A stretch of DNA of 64,000 nucleotides from Chlorobiaceae bacterium (GTDB lineage Bacteria > Bacteroidota > Chlorobiia > Chlorobiales > Chlorobiaceae), in contig JAAXXL010000006.1 in NCBI GenBank assembly GCA_013334485.1, positions 1 through 64,000 of the forward strand. Direction: 5' to 3'. The notes beneath the pieces were generated by a model. That model searched no databases. It worked only from the letters and a program-made list of their open reading frames with translations, and was not told the DNA's origin. Position 1 is the stretch's first letter, and each line of letters opens with the position of its first letter. A program made the position numbers and the translations under genes. Of this stretch, positions 42,156 to 51,833 are shown piece by piece.

Positions 42156-43538
42156 TCATGCGCCGCTCACACTAAAGCTTTTTACATTTACGAACTCGCG
42201 AATTCCATACAGGGAGAGCTCACGGCCATATCCGGACTCTTTGACACCTCCGAATGGCATGGCCGGATCCGATTTGACCATACTGTTGATAAAGCAGCTC
42301 CCTGCGTCCAGTTGATCAGCAAGCGCAAGCGCTCGATCGACATTTTGAGAAAAAACTGCCGAACCCAAACCATAAGGGGTATCATTAGCGATATAAACCG
42401 CTTCATTGTCATCGTGGGCCTCAATAAGGGTCGCAACCGGCCCGAAGGTCTCCTCACTGTATGTCGCAATCCCCTTGCTAACTCCTGAGAGCAGAGTAGG
42501 AGGATAAAAAAATCCTCGACCTGAAGGGAGTTCACCGCCGCAGAGCAGCCTTGCCCCGCCGGCAACGCTCCGAAGAACCTGCTGATGAAGCTGAAGTCGA
42601 AGATCCGCGCGTGCAAGCGGGCCAACTTCAACCGCTGGATCAAAAGGATCACCCATCACGGCAGAGGAGATACGCTGCAAAAGAAGGTGTTCAAACTCGG
42701 GGAATACCCGGGAGTGCACAATAAACCGTTTGGCGGAAATACAGCTTTGCCCACTGTTCAGCAGTCGCGAAGCGGCACAGATAGTAACGGCCCGGTTAAG
42801 ATCCGCATCATCAAGCACGATATAGGGGTCACTGCCGCCAAGCTCAAGAACACTTCTTTTCAGCGCCCTGCCGGCCTTTTCGGCAACTGCCCGGCCGGCA
42901 GCAGTGCTACCTGTCAGTGAAACGCCCTGTACAGCAGGGTGATCAATCATGAAACCGCTGAGCCGGTCAACATCTTCGAGATCTGTATGAACTGCCCGGT
43001 AGAGGTGTTCCGGAAACCCTGCATCACGGAAAAGCTGTTCAATGGCAATGGCTGAGCCAGTAACATTGGGCGCATGCTTGACCAGAACAGCGTTGCCTGC
43101 CATAAGTGCGGGCACTGCAAACCGGAATACCTGCCAGAAGGGGAAATTCCAGGGCATGATACCGAGTACAAGGCCGATTGGCTCAAATTTAACGACTCCC
43201 TTTGCCCCACCATCAAGCTCACTCAGTTCATGCGTTAAAAACGACTCGGCATGCTCAGCGTAGTAGTCGCAGACCAGTGCGGATTTCTGCACTTCTGCAA
43301 CCGCCTGTGACAGCGGCTTGCCCATTTCAAGAGTTATCAGTGCAGCATGCTTCTCTTTTTCCGCACGCAGAAGAGCAGCAAGCTGCTTCATCAGCTCACC
43401 GCGCCTCGGCAGGATAACCTTTCTCCATGAACGATAGTCGCTCCCGGCAAGAGCTATTACTTCTTCAATATGGTCTGCTGTCATAACGGAATATTCGGCA
43501 ATCGGTTCTTCCGTAGAGGGATTGACGGTAGTGATCAT
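42156..43538 (-). CDS. NAD(P)-dependent aldehyde dehydrogenase (succinate-semialdehyde dehydrogenase-like)
   Basis: This ALDH-superfamily enzyme has the catalytic glutamate in LELGGSDPYI and the nucleophile cysteine in NSGQSCIS. MPWNFPFWQVFRFAVPAL is the cofactor-fold signature typical of the succinate-semialdehyde dehydrogenase group. The ATG at 43538 (MITTVNPSTEE) is preferred over a start 19 codons upstream, since family sequences begin there. The length is 460 residues. The true substrate is uncertain. It follows rsgA on the same strand. Confidence 0.88.
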   Translation of the reverse strand: MITTVNPSTEEPIAEYSVMTADHIEEVIALAGSDYRSWRKVILPRRGELMKQLAALLRAEKEKHAALITLEMGKPLSQAVAEVQKSALVCDYYAEHAESFLTHELSELDGGAKGVVKFEPIGLVLGIMPWNFPFWQVFRFAVPALMAGNAVLVKHAPNVTGSAIAIEQLFRDAGFPEHLYRAVHTDLEDVDRLSGFMIDHPAVQGVSLTGSTAAGRAVAEKAGRALKRSVLELGGSDPYIVLDDADLNRAVTICAASRLLNSGQSCISAKRFIVHSRVFPEFEHLLLQRISSAVMGDPFDPAVEVGPLARADLRLQLHQQVLRSVAGGARLLCGGELPSGRGFFYPPTLLSGVSKGIATYSEETFGPVATLIEAHDDNEAVYIANDTPYGLGSAVFSQNVDRALALADQLDAGSCFINSMVKSDPAMPFGGVKESGYGRELSLYGIREFVNVKSFSVSGA

Positions 43539-43619
43539 TGGGCTTGACAGTTCATTATGGTTAATACGCTGTTCGACAAACAAAATATAAAGCAAAAAGA
43601 GATCGCTGGAGCTGTGCTC

Positions 43620-44570
43620 TCACTCCAGAGTGCAATAAAGAGCAAGATAACTCTCATAACGTGCCGGATCAATGCCTCCAGCATCAACTGCCCTCTGAAC
43701 TCCGCATTCCGGTTCCTGGGTATGCGAACATGAAGAGAACGCGCACTCAGGCATAAACTCAAGAAACTCCCTGAAATAAAAGCGCAGATTTTCCCTTGTG
43801 ATATCTGAAAGATTAAACTCCCGGATTCCCGGAGTATCAATAACATATCCTCCACCGGGAAGAGCGAGCATCGCTGAATTACTTGTAGTGTGAACCCCTT
43901 TTCCCGTCTTCAGATTGGTTCTTCGGGTTTTGAGCTGTTTCTGGCCAAACAGCAGATTGATCAGGGTTGATTTTCCGACTCCAGAGTGACCGCTGAATGC
44001 TGAAAGTTTGCCGGTAAGGGCCTCTCGAAGTAGCTTGAGTGTGCCCGGATCATTGGCTGTAGTATATAAAACAGAGTATCCGAGTCTCTCGTAGGGCTCC
44101 ATCAGCTCTTCGGTCAGGGGAGTGTCGGCAAGATCCATCTTGTTTACAACAATAAGCACATCAAGCTGCTCTGACTCAGCGAAGACCAGATAACGATCAA
44201 CAAGACGAGTGCTGAGTGGAGGATCAAAGGCTGATACGACAACGACCAACTGATCAATATTGGCAGCAATGACCTGGATTTTTTCCTTACTGCGATTTCG
44301 GCGAATATCCCGTTTTCTTGTCAGAGCGCTATAGCGATGCTTCACCAGTGTAATAACCGCTTCAAACAGCTCTGTACCGGTCTCGGTAATCTTCAGTTCA
44401 ACCCGGTCACCTACAGCAACAAGAGAGGTATCCTCATTTTCACTCTTTGTTCCGGGATAAGTGCGGCTTCGGAAAGCGCGTCCATCATCAGAAACCACTG
44501 TATAGGTTGATCCGGTCGCTTCGGTAACAAGGCCGCAGCATGTCCCGACAAGCTCATTTTTCAGTTCCAT
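43620..44570 (-). CDS. rsgA: Ribosome small subunit-dependent GTPase RsgA
   Basis: RsgA is a circularly permuted GTPase that assists late 30S assembly. An N-terminal OB fold is followed by the permuted motifs: NKMDLAD comes before the P-loop GHSGVGKSTLINLL, then DTPGIREF. A C-terminal zinc motif includes CAFSSCSHTQEPEC. The start at the second methionine (MELKNELVG) fits best and gives 316 residues. It lies downstream of recG on the same strand. Confidence 0.93.
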   Translation of the reverse strand: MELKNELVGTCCGLVTEATGSTYTVVSDDGRAFRSRTYPGTKSENEDTSLVAVGDRVELKITETGTELFEAVITLVKHRYSALTRKRDIRRNRSKEKIQVIAANIDQLVVVVSAFDPPLSTRLVDRYLVFAESEQLDVLIVVNKMDLADTPLTEELMEPYERLGYSVLYTTANDPGTLKLLREALTGKLSAFSGHSGVGKSTLINLLFGQKQLKTRRTNLKTGKGVHTTSNSAMLALPGGGYVIDTPGIREFNLSDITRENLRFYFREFLEFMPECAFSSCSHTQEPECGVQRAVDAGGIDPARYESYLALYCTLE

Positions 44571-44610
44571 AAATATCAAAATAGCATAATAACGTCTTAC
44601 CAGTTTCCAA

Positions 44611-44640
44611 TATGGGCAACGCTATAAATTGTCATGAGCG
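44611..44640. repeat. Decayed end of the inverted-repeat element
   Basis: This 30-base stretch between recG and rsgA resembles the right end of copy 3 (24202-24343) in reverse complement, sharing CTATAAATTGTC and TGAGCG with a few changes. No partner end is nearby. It is likely a relic. Confidence 0.5.
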
Positions 44641-44645
44641 CAATC

Positions 44646-46766
44646 CTATCCAATATCAGCCAGCGTAACTCTGTCACGATAATAACGCAGATAGTGAGCT
44701 CTGATCGCACTATGTTCTGCAGCCCTTAACTGTGAGTCCTCTTCAACAATCCTGAATGCTGCTGAGCGAGCCGACTGCATGATATCGAAATCTCTCGTCA
44801 GATCAGCAATCCTCAAGCCACTCAAGCTTCCGGATTGCTCTTTTCCCAGAATATTTCCAACGCCCCGTATTCTTGCATCAATTTCCGAAATAATAAATCC
44901 GTCAGTAGTTGATACCATTGCATCCAGTCTCTCCCGGGCTTCCATCGTCGGTTTTGAGCAAATCAGAAAGCAGGTTGATCGATGCTCTCCTCTGCCAACA
45001 CGTCCCCGGAGCTGATGGAGTTGTGCAAGTCCGAACCGCTCTGCATGCTCAATAACCATAACCGTTGCATTCGGAACATCAACACCTACTTCAATAACTG
45101 TTGTACCGACAAGGAGATCGAGTTCTCCCCGGCGGAACTGCTCCATAACTGCCTCCTTGAGATCAGGGGTCAATTGGCCGTGAATCAATCCAAGACGAAG
45201 ATCAGGAAAAACCGATGAAGAGAGCTCATCAAAGCTCTCCACGGCAGCTTTCAGATCCATCTTTTCCGACTCCTCAACAAGAGGATAGACAATATAGCCT
45301 TGTCTTCCTGCCGCCACCTCACTGCGGAGATAATCATAGACCTTTGTGCACTCTTTTTCATATCGTATCAATGTTTCGACAGGCCTCCTTCCTGCAGGCA
45401 TCTGGCGGATAACCGAAACATCAAGATCACCAAATACCCCCATACTGAGGGTCCGCGGAATCGGAGTAGCGGTCATCAAGAGAACATGCGGGTTGGCAGC
45501 CTTCTCCCGGAGAGCCTTGCGCTGAAGCACCCCGAAGCGATGCTGTTCGTCAATAATAACCAGCCCGAGCCCTGCATAGCTCACCTCACCCTCAATCATA
45601 GCGTGAGTTCCGACTGCGATGTGCAGCTCTCCCGAGCCAAGTGCCTCAAGAAGAGCCTGACGCTCTTTTTTTCGCTGCTTCCCGGTCAGAAGACCAACCC
45701 GCAGCCCAAGCGGCTGAAAAAAACGTTTCATGGAGAGATAGTGCTGAACGGCAAGGATTTCGGTCGGAGCCATAAAGGCCGACTGCAGGCCATTATCAGC
45801 AGCAAGAGCCATCGCAAACATGGCTACAATGGTTTTGCCTGAACCGACATCCCCCTGCAGCATCCGGTTCATAGGGCTTCCACTTCTGAGATCGCGATAA
45901 ATTTCTCGGATCACCTGTTTCTGGCCGTCCGTCAATTCATAGGGAAGAGTACGATAGAGCTGTTCCGTCACAACCCCGGAATGGGTGAACACCGCGGCGC
46001 ACCTGTTATTTTTCAACTCGCAATGGCGCAGGGCAAACATCAACTGGGCATAAAAGAGTTCAGTCCACTTCATCCGGTAACGGGCAAGCTCAAGTGCCTT
46101 GTGCGAAGAGGGGAAATGAATTTCACGATAGGCTTCAGCAAGCGGAAGAAGGTTACAATCCGAAAGAAGAGCGGCACTGAGATTCTCTTCACTCTTGACC
46201 GTATACTCATCATAAGCACGGGCAACAAGCGTGCGCATCTGTTTTGAGCTAAGGCCGGCCTGCTTCATAGCATCACTTGTCGGGTAGATCGGAATAATCC
46301 GTCCGGTATGGTAGAGATCAAAATCACTGATCTCTCCTTCCTGAGACTCATGGGGTGATGAGGTGAGCCGATCGTAATCGGGATGCTGCATCTGCGCCTG
46401 ACGTCCGAAATAGTTCACTTTACCATAGACGGCAAGCGCATCTCCCGAAACAATACTGCGTGAGAAATAACGGACGCCCCTGAACCAGGTAAGTTCCAGC
46501 ACACCAGTTGTATCACCAAGCCATACCTTGAAGCGCGCCTTTCCCGGATGAGATCCCTCAAGCTGTGTTTTCAGAACGGTGCCGACAACCGTCACCGTCT
46601 CGCCCTCTGCAATATCCTTGATGCTTTTCATGGCACTCCGGTCGAGATAACGGCGGGGAAAGTAATTAAGGAGATCATCAACCGTTGAGATTCCAATCTC
46701 CTCAAGAATTGAAGTCTTTTTTGAGCCGACACCCTTCAGATAGGTTATTGATGTAGAACCGGTCAT
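44646..46766 (-). CDS. recG: ATP-dependent DNA helicase RecG
   Basis: RecG remodels stalled replication forks and Holliday junctions. The 706-residue protein has an N-terminal wedge/OB domain (about residues 60-160), then superfamily 2 helicase motifs: motif I GDVGSGKT, motif [11 protein letters not shown], motif [15 protein letters not shown] and motif [11 protein letters not shown]. The length suits RecG. It is first in a recG-rsgA-aldehyde dehydrogenase run and is divergent from rpmE. Confidence 0.95.
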   Translation of the reverse strand: MTGSTSITYLKGVGSKKTSILEEIGISTVDDLLNYFPRRYLDRSAMKSIKDIAEGETVTVVGTVLKTQLEGSHPGKARFKVWLGDTTGVLELTWFRGVRYFSRSIVSGDALAVYGKVNYFGRQAQMQHPDYDRLTSSPHESQEGEISDFDLYHTGRIIPIYPTSDAMKQAGLSSKQMRTLVARAYDEYTVKSEENLSAALLSDCNLLPLAEAYREIHFPSSHKALELARYRMKWTELFYAQLMFALRHCELKNNRCAAVFTHSGVVTEQLYRTLPYELTDGQKQVIREIYRDLRSGSPMNRMLQGDVGSGKTIVAMFAMALAADNGLQSAFMAPTEILAVQHYLSMKRFFQPLGLRVGLLTGKQRKKERQALLEALGSGELHIAVGTHAMIEGEVSYAGLGLVIIDEQHRFGVLQRKALREKAANPHVLLMTATPIPRTLSMGVFGDLDVSVIRQMPAGRRPVETLIRYEKECTKVYDYLRSEVAAGRQGYIVYPLVEESEKMDLKAAVESFDELSSSVFPDLRLGLIHGQLTPDLKEAVMEQFRRGELDLLVGTTVIEVGVDVPNATVMVIEHAERFGLAQLHQLRGRVGRGEHRSTCFLICSKPTMEARERLDAMVSTTDGFIISEIDARIRGVGNILGKEQSGSLSGLRIADLTRDFDIMQSARSAAFRIVEEDSQLRAAEHSAIRAHYLRYYRDRVTLADIG

Positions 46767-46868
46767 ATTAAAAGGTTGTATCTGGAGATGATTTCTTGTA
46801 TATTTGCACCTTTACCATTTTACATGGCAAGCCATTTCATTTATTGTACGACAAAGTCAACGAAAGTC

Positions 46869-47096
46869 ATGAAACAAGATATTCACCCAAAGTATACAAG
46901 CGTCACCGTCAACTGCGCAAACTGCGGCAACAGCTTTGAAACCCGCTCTACCAGACCGACAATCAAAGTTGATATCTGCAACAACTGCCATCCGTTCTAT
47001 ACCGGAAAGCAGACCCTTGTTGACACCGCTGGACGCGTTGAACGTTTCAACAAACGCTTCGCTAAATCCACAGCAGCACAGACAAGCACCAAGTAA
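46869..47096 (+). CDS. rpmE: 50S ribosomal protein L31
   Basis: This is the zinc-binding (C+) form of L31, with C16, C19, C37 and C40. The 75 residues include the signature [14 protein letters not shown]. The start is the ATG that gives [10 protein letters not shown]; an upstream in-frame extension to 46776 is not conserved in character. frr follows 43 bases downstream on the same strand. Confidence 0.95.
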   Translation: MKQDIHPKYTSVTVNCANCGNSFETRSTRPTIKVDICNNCHPFYTGKQTLVDTAGRVERFNKRFAKSTAAQTSTK

Positions 47097-47139
47097 AGGG
47101 CACCTGTCGGCAAATCAGCACTAACCCATAGGAACAGTT

Positions 47140-47700
47140 ATGAGTGTCAGGGATGTTGCTCAGAAGAGTGAGCAGAAAATGAAAAAGACCATTGAGGCAT
47201 TTCAGCATGAACTTGCTTCAATAAGAACGGGCAAGGCAACTACTGCGCTGCTTGATCGTGTCAAGGTTGATGCCTACGGTCAGCAGATGCCCCTCAAACA
47301 GGTTGGAAACGTAGGTGTGCTGGATGTTCATACACTCATGGTTCAGGTCTGGGACAAGTCAATGGTTTCAGCAACTGAAAAAGCCATCCGTGATGCAAAC
47401 CTCGGCCTCAATCCTTCCGCCGATGGTCAGAACATCAGGGTAAGCATTCCTCCTCTGACTGAAGAGCGCCGCAAAGAGTTTGTAAAGCTCACCAAAAAAT
47501 TTGGTGAAGATTCAAAAGTATCGCTCCGCAATCTCCGTCGCGACATGATACATGAGATTGAAAAACTCGAAAAAGATAAAGCCATCAGCGAAGACGACAA
47601 AAATCGCGGAAAAAAAGAGGCTGATGAGCTGCTGCATAAATCCGAAAAACAGCTTACCGAAATAATGACAGCCAAAGAGAAAGAGATCATGGATGTATAA
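47140..47700 (+). CDS. frr: Ribosome recycling factor
   Basis: RRF, with EF-G, splits post-termination ribosomes. The 186 residues show the usual features: an N-terminal helix, the EFVKLTKKFGEDSKVSLRNL region (written here as a family signature, KEFVKLTKK onward) and RRDMIHEIEKLEKD. Length and start are standard. The transcript ends at the hairpin at 47728-47760. Confidence 0.96.
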   Translation: MSVRDVAQKSEQKMKKTIEAFQHELASIRTGKATTALLDRVKVDAYGQQMPLKQVGNVGVLDVHTLMVQVWDKSMVSATEKAIRDANLGLNPSADGQNIRVSIPPLTEERRKEFVKLTKKFGEDSKVSLRNLRRDMIHEIEKLEKDKAISEDDKNRGKKEADELLHKSEKQLTEIMTAKEKEIMDV

Positions 47701-47727
47701 TTGGCTGAACATGAAACGCACTGAACA

Positions 47728-47760
47728 TTAAAAAAGCCGGTATCAATCCGGCTTTTTTAA
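47728..47760. terminator. Bidirectional terminator of frr and bchY
   Basis: A perfect 13-bp stem (47728-47740 with 47748-47760) with GCCGG/CCGGC core, a 7-base loop and A/T tracts on both sides lies between convergent stops. Confidence 0.92.
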
Positions 47761-47778
47761 TCTCCTCCAAATGAGCTT

Positions 47779-49017
47779 TTACCCTTCAAAATACTCCTTC
47801 ATCTTCCTGAACACCTCTTTTTTACCGAGCAACCCGCTGATCATACCGAGCACCGTTGCAGCTCCAGCAGCAAAAAAGAGCGGACGGGCGGAAATATTGT
47901 TGGTATAGTAGATTGCGGGAATGCCCCGCTCTTTGGCAAAGCTGTCGAGTGATGTGGTACCGATCACCAGATCCGGCTTGTACTCCACAACTGCCTGCAT
48001 ATCCTCTTCAAGATATTTCCGGTATCGGATCTCTGTGCCGAGCATGGAGAGCACCTTGTGATCCTCCTCACCAAGCGCCATTCTTGCAATTGAGGTAGAT
48101 GCATAGGGGACTTCAAGCCCCGCCTCAAGCAGAAGACGCACAACAGGCAATTCATTTCCCTCATAACCGGCAACAATAACCCGACCCTTAAGGTGTTTGA
48201 ACTGCGCAAAAACTTCCCGTGACTTCCGAGCCTCCTCTTCAGCAACAGCTCTCACTGAAACCGGGTCAAGACCAAGAGCATCTCCGACACGACCTATCCA
48301 CTGCGCTGTAGCGTTGGCTCCGATCGGGTTCCCTTTAACAATTTTAGCACCACGCTCTTCAAACAGCGAAGCGGTTCTTTCGTAAAACGGATGAAGCACC
48401 GCACAAGCCTCGGCCTGCCCTGCCTCGATATAATCCTCCAGCGCTGTGCCAGGAAGAACAATCACCGATTCCACACCGATTTTCTGAAGCACCGCACCAA
48501 TAGTCATGGCATCAACCGGGAAAATCTCTCCCAGCACCACCAGCGATTTTGGCTTTTTCGGAGCATCAAAATTCCCGAACCGTTTCAAAAGAGTAGCTAC
48601 GGCAACATCCTTTGCCTCAGGATGCGTCCTGATCTGAAAAGCAGGCAGCCGCACAAGCAGCACTTCAGCATTACCTGCTTTCCTGGGAAGAAGCTCCTCG
48701 GCAATTCCCGCAGTTTCAGCAACACAGGTGCTGACAACTGGAATAAACCGCACAGACGGGTCTTTGGCAATCTCTTCGATAGTCTTGCGCAGATCATCAA
48801 TCATGGTACCACCGGATATCTGCACATTCATCAGCTCCGGAGAGATAATGGATTTGCGGGCTGCATAAAAATGGGAGACAAACGTCAGCCCGTAGAGACA
48901 ACCCTGGTCAGCAGCAAGACAGACCTGAACACCGTCGATTCTTGTCAATACCCTCAACCCGCCGAATGCCGGGCACATGGACTGCGGGTGCAAGGTGCTA
49001 CAACTCTTTTTTTCCAT
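47779..49017 (-). CDS. bchY: Chlorophyllide a reductase subunit Y
   Basis: BchY with BchX and BchZ reduces ring B of chlorophyllide, a step toward bacteriochlorophyll a. It is a nitrogenase MoFe-like protein. The N-terminal SMCPAFGGLRVLTRIDG and LYGLTFVSHFYAARKS are specific to BchY, and conserved cysteines at CPAF, CLYG and STCVAE fit the cluster ligands. The length of 412 residues is somewhat short of purple-bacterial forms because of a short N-terminus. bchX and bchZ are not nearby. The start overlaps the end of the HU-SPOR gene by 20 bases. Confidence 0.92.
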   Translation of the reverse strand: MEKKSCSTLHPQSMCPAFGGLRVLTRIDGVQVCLAADQGCLYGLTFVSHFYAARKSIISPELMNVQISGGTMIDDLRKTIEEIAKDPSVRFIPVVSTCVAETAGIAEELLPRKAGNAEVLLVRLPAFQIRTHPEAKDVAVATLLKRFGNFDAPKKPKSLVVLGEIFPVDAMTIGAVLQKIGVESVIVLPGTALEDYIEAGQAEACAVLHPFYERTASLFEERGAKIVKGNPIGANATAQWIGRVGDALGLDPVSVRAVAEEEARKSREVFAQFKHLKGRVIVAGYEGNELPVVRLLLEAGLEVPYASTSIARMALGEEDHKVLSMLGTEIRYRKYLEEDMQAVVEYKPDLVIGTTSLDSFAKERGIPAIYYTNNISARPLFFAAGAATVLGMISGLLGKKEVFRKMKEYFEG

Positions 49018-50011
49018 GAAGAACTACCCTCTTTATAACATGTTGGATATAGGCGCTGACAACCATTTTTTTCGGCATCCCTTTCAGATATACTGCCGCT
49101 TGCTCTCTTTCTGAAAACTTTCCCGTCATAAGGCGAAAGTATTTCACACCTCCGGCAAATGCCGGCCAGATAAAGGTAGCGATACCTTTCGAACGCAGCA
49201 AAGCACTCTCTTTGCGGGCAGTACTCTCGGAACGAAAGGTTGCAACTATAAGGGTGAACTCCCCTTTTTCAAGCACGACAGAGTCCTCAGTTCCTCCCTG
49301 AAAAGATGGAGCTGCCCCGGAGCTGACATCGCTCCTTTCTACAGGTGCGGCTGAAGGCACCGGAGGGGAAAGCTGCTCTGCTGCAACAGCTTGCAAAACC
49401 ACATCTGCGATTTGTCGGCCATAGAACACAGAAAGCAAAATGCCTGCTGCAATAACTGCAGTAACAAGAAATGCATAAGGAGAGATATTGCGATGGGAGG
49501 ATGCATGAACGCTATCAGACTGAGTAACAACGACCTCATCCAGATCCTGATACTCCCTGTTCAGAAGCGCTTCCAGAGAGCTGTCCGCAACAAACCCGTA
49601 TACTCCCTTTTCCAGAGAGAACCGGCCAAATCCATTAAGTAAAAGCTCCCGCTTCTCCTTGAACGCCCGACCAAACACTTTAGCAAGGCTGCTCGCAAAG
49701 CGTTCAGCCTCACCGGGAGCCATACCAACTCTCGCAACAGCAATAAGCCGTGCATTATCGTTGCCGAATAACTCTCTCTCGAATATCAGCCTGTTACCGG
49801 GAGGAGTATAAATTGTACCGGCAACGGTAATCTTTTTAACCGGCGGCAACGGCATGACCGCAAACCGGCCAAGACCTTTTATGGAGAGCTTTCCATGCTC
49901 AAGAAGCTCGGCAACCATGGCTCCTGAAAAGCTGTTCAGAAAACGATGAACATCTTGAGTATCAGTCGCAAGCAGAATCGCCAGTTCCTCTATAAAATCA
50001 TGGTTGGTCAT
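48998..50011 (-). CDS. HU-like and SPOR domain membrane protein
   Basis: The 337-residue protein has two tandem HU/CCDC81-like domains (about residues 1-85 and 88-150), one membrane segment (about 183-205; YAFLVTAVIAAGILLSVF), a linker, and a C-terminal SPOR domain (about 255-325) that should bind denuded glycan at the division site. I place the start at the ATG giving MTNHDFIEEL; the longer frame to 50218 runs through a dispersed intergenic repeat (50129-50160) and is not credible. Combined HU-SPOR proteins are known in Bacteroidetes. It overlaps bchY. Confidence 0.82.
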   Translation of the reverse strand: MTNHDFIEELAILLATDTQDVHRFLNSFSGAMVAELLEHGKLSIKGLGRFAVMPLPPVKKITVAGTIYTPPGNRLIFERELFGNDNARLIAVARVGMAPGEAERFASSLAKVFGRAFKEKRELLLNGFGRFSLEKGVYGFVADSSLEALLNREYQDLDEVVVTQSDSVHASSHRNISPYAFLVTAVIAAGILLSVFYGRQIADVVLQAVAAEQLSPPVPSAAPVERSDVSSGAAPSFQGGTEDSVVLEKGEFTLIVATFRSESTARKESALLRSKGIATFIWPAFAGGVKYFRLMTGKFSEREQAAVYLKGMPKKMVVSAYIQHVIKRVVLHGKKEL

Positions 50012-50128
50012 AACATCAGCCTTGAGAACGCGAGCGCTAAACGCATTGCGGTGAATGAAAAACGAATATAACACTTCCACCCATAAAAGTGCCAACCACC
50101 CCCGGTTCAATAGCGTATCACCTCCGCC

Positions 50129-50160
50129 GTCATCCCGAACAACGAGAGGGATCTCCTGTT
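50129..50160. repeat. Dispersed GTCATCCCGAAC repeat, copy 1
   Basis: This repeat resembles 51654-51686, sharing GTCATCCCGAAC and GAGGGATCT. It lies in the 308-base gap 50012-50319 between the divergent HU-SPOR gene and xseA. The rest of that gap shows no gene and should hold both promoters. Confidence 0.6.
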
Positions 50161-50319
50161 CTTCGGCATCCACTGACGGATATTGCTCTCCCGGGAAGCC
50201 GGAATCGAAACGACACATCGGAACTCACCGCCATTAAGAGTAAAGAATCAGCGGGTATTAGAGAATGATTTGCTTTATTACAGCATACATTTTTACGGTC
50301 ACCTATCCTGTTTGCCAGT

Positions 50320-51522
50320 ATGAGCAATGAGATTCTCTCGGTCAGTGAATTGACACTGCAGATCAAAACAGGACTTGAAACCCTGTTTCCTTTTGTCAAG
50401 CTCAAAGGTGAAATATCAAACTACAAAAGGCACAGCTCCGGTCACAGTTATCTGACACTGAAAGACGATGGAGCCCAGATCCCTGCAATTATCTGGAAAA
50501 ACACCGGTATCAGGCTCGGTGTAGAACTTAAGGACGGCATCAATGTTGTAGCTGAAGGGCGTCTTGAAGTCTATCCGCCATCCGGACGATATCAGCTCAT
50601 CTGTACCGCTGTGACTGCTGCCGGAGAGGGCGCTCTTCAGCAGGCATTTGCAGAGCTTCTGCAAAAACTTGCTAAAGCCGGATACTTCGGTGCCGAAAGG
50701 AAAAAAGCTGTTCCCGCAATACCTGAAACCATCGCACTCATAACCTCCTCCACCGGAGCAGTTATTGAAGATATGAGCAAGGTGCTCGACCGAAGATTTC
50801 CGGCAGCACGAGTCCTGCTCTATCCGGTAAAGGTTCAGGGAACCAACGCGGCCGGGTCAGTAGCAGCAGGAATTGCTTATTTCAACTCAACAAAAAACCC
50901 TTCACACCGACCGGATGTTATCATTATAGCGCGTGGAGGGGGCTCTCTTGAAGACCTGCAGGCCTTTAATGACGAGATCGTCGCTGATGCCCTCTACAAC
51001 TCAACCATACCGGTAATCAGCGCCATCGGCCACGAAACGGATTTGACCATCGCGGATATGGCCGCTGATCTCAGGGCTGGAACACCCTCAATTGCAGCAG
51101 AACTTGCCGTGCCCGATACAGGGGAGCTTCTCCGCCGGATTGATAACCTGCTATCAAAACAGGAGCGTGCAGTGCTGAGCAATGTGGAAGGCGCAGAACG
51201 TCAGATCTACTCTATCTGCAGCAGCTACGCATTCAATCGCCCTCCTCTGCAGATGCAGCAGTTTGAAGAGCGGATCACGACCCTTCTTGAGCGGTCAGGA
51301 AAAACAATCCGGAACATTTTCAATGAAACGGTTGTACGCTACGCATCCATCCATCAGCAGCTCACACTGCTTGATTACAGAAAAACACTTGAACGAGGCT
51401 ATGTACTGGTCAAAAAAGAGGGGCAATTTATGACCGGCATCACCGAACTGCACCCATCAGACAGGGTAGATCTGCTTTTTCACGAGGGAACCCTGCCCGC
51501 CGTGATAAGCAGCGATGCGTAA
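50320..51522 (+). CDS. xseA: Exodeoxyribonuclease VII large subunit
   Basis: XseA with XseB degrades single-stranded DNA. The N-terminal OB fold (FPFVKLKGEISNYKRHSSGH) is followed by the catalytic core (ITSSTGAVIEDM, IIARGGGSLEDLQAFNDE, VISAIGHETDLTIADMAADL) and a coiled-coil end. The length of 400 residues fits. No xseB is adjacent. Confidence 0.94.
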   Translation: MSNEILSVSELTLQIKTGLETLFPFVKLKGEISNYKRHSSGHSYLTLKDDGAQIPAIIWKNTGIRLGVELKDGINVVAEGRLEVYPPSGRYQLICTAVTAAGEGALQQAFAELLQKLAKAGYFGAERKKAVPAIPETIALITSSTGAVIEDMSKVLDRRFPAARVLLYPVKVQGTNAAGSVAAGIAYFNSTKNPSHRPDVIIIARGGGSLEDLQAFNDEIVADALYNSTIPVISAIGHETDLTIADMAADLRAGTPSIAAELAVPDTGELLRRIDNLLSKQERAVLSNVEGAERQIYSICSSYAFNRPPLQMQQFEERITTLLERSGKTIRNIFNETVVRYASIHQQLTLLDYRKTLERGYVLVKKEGQFMTGITELHPSDRVDLLFHEGTLPAVISSDA

Positions 51523-51833
51523 ATGTTGAATGTTGGATTCCGGATTAAAAAGGAAGATTTTTTGCCACGAAATACACGAAATCACACTAAAAGAAGAGGT
51601 TGAAAAGATTTTCGGTTTTGAATTATAAATTGTTGGAATGTAAAAGGGCTGGTGTCATCCCGAACGAAAGAGAGGGATCTCTGTTCATTGCGCAGGGATA
51701 AAAAGGGATAGTTTTTGCATTGAGGTGTAGAGGCGATCCTGCGTGTTCGCCCTCTTGGAAATGAGGACTGAGGGGTTAATTCCTCTTCGTCGTTGCGGTC
51801 CCGAGACACCTTGTTATCCTTTTCTTTTGTCGC
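51523..51833. repeat. Gene-free stretch made of dispersed repeats
   Basis: This 311-base gap is a mosaic of repeat types seen elsewhere in the window: CACGAAATACACGAAAT (about 51566-51583), GTCATCCCGAAC...GAGGGATCT (51654-51686), the TGTAGAGGCGATCCTGCGTG hairpin type (about 51725-51755), and TCTTCGTCGTTGCGGTCC (about 51783-51800). I see no gene or clear terminator. Confidence 0.65.

Noticed and set aside
50012-50218. N-terminal extension of the HU-SPOR frame
   Set aside because: It crosses a dispersed repeat (50129-50160) and lacks any HU-like sequence; the ATG at 50011 starts the domain directly.
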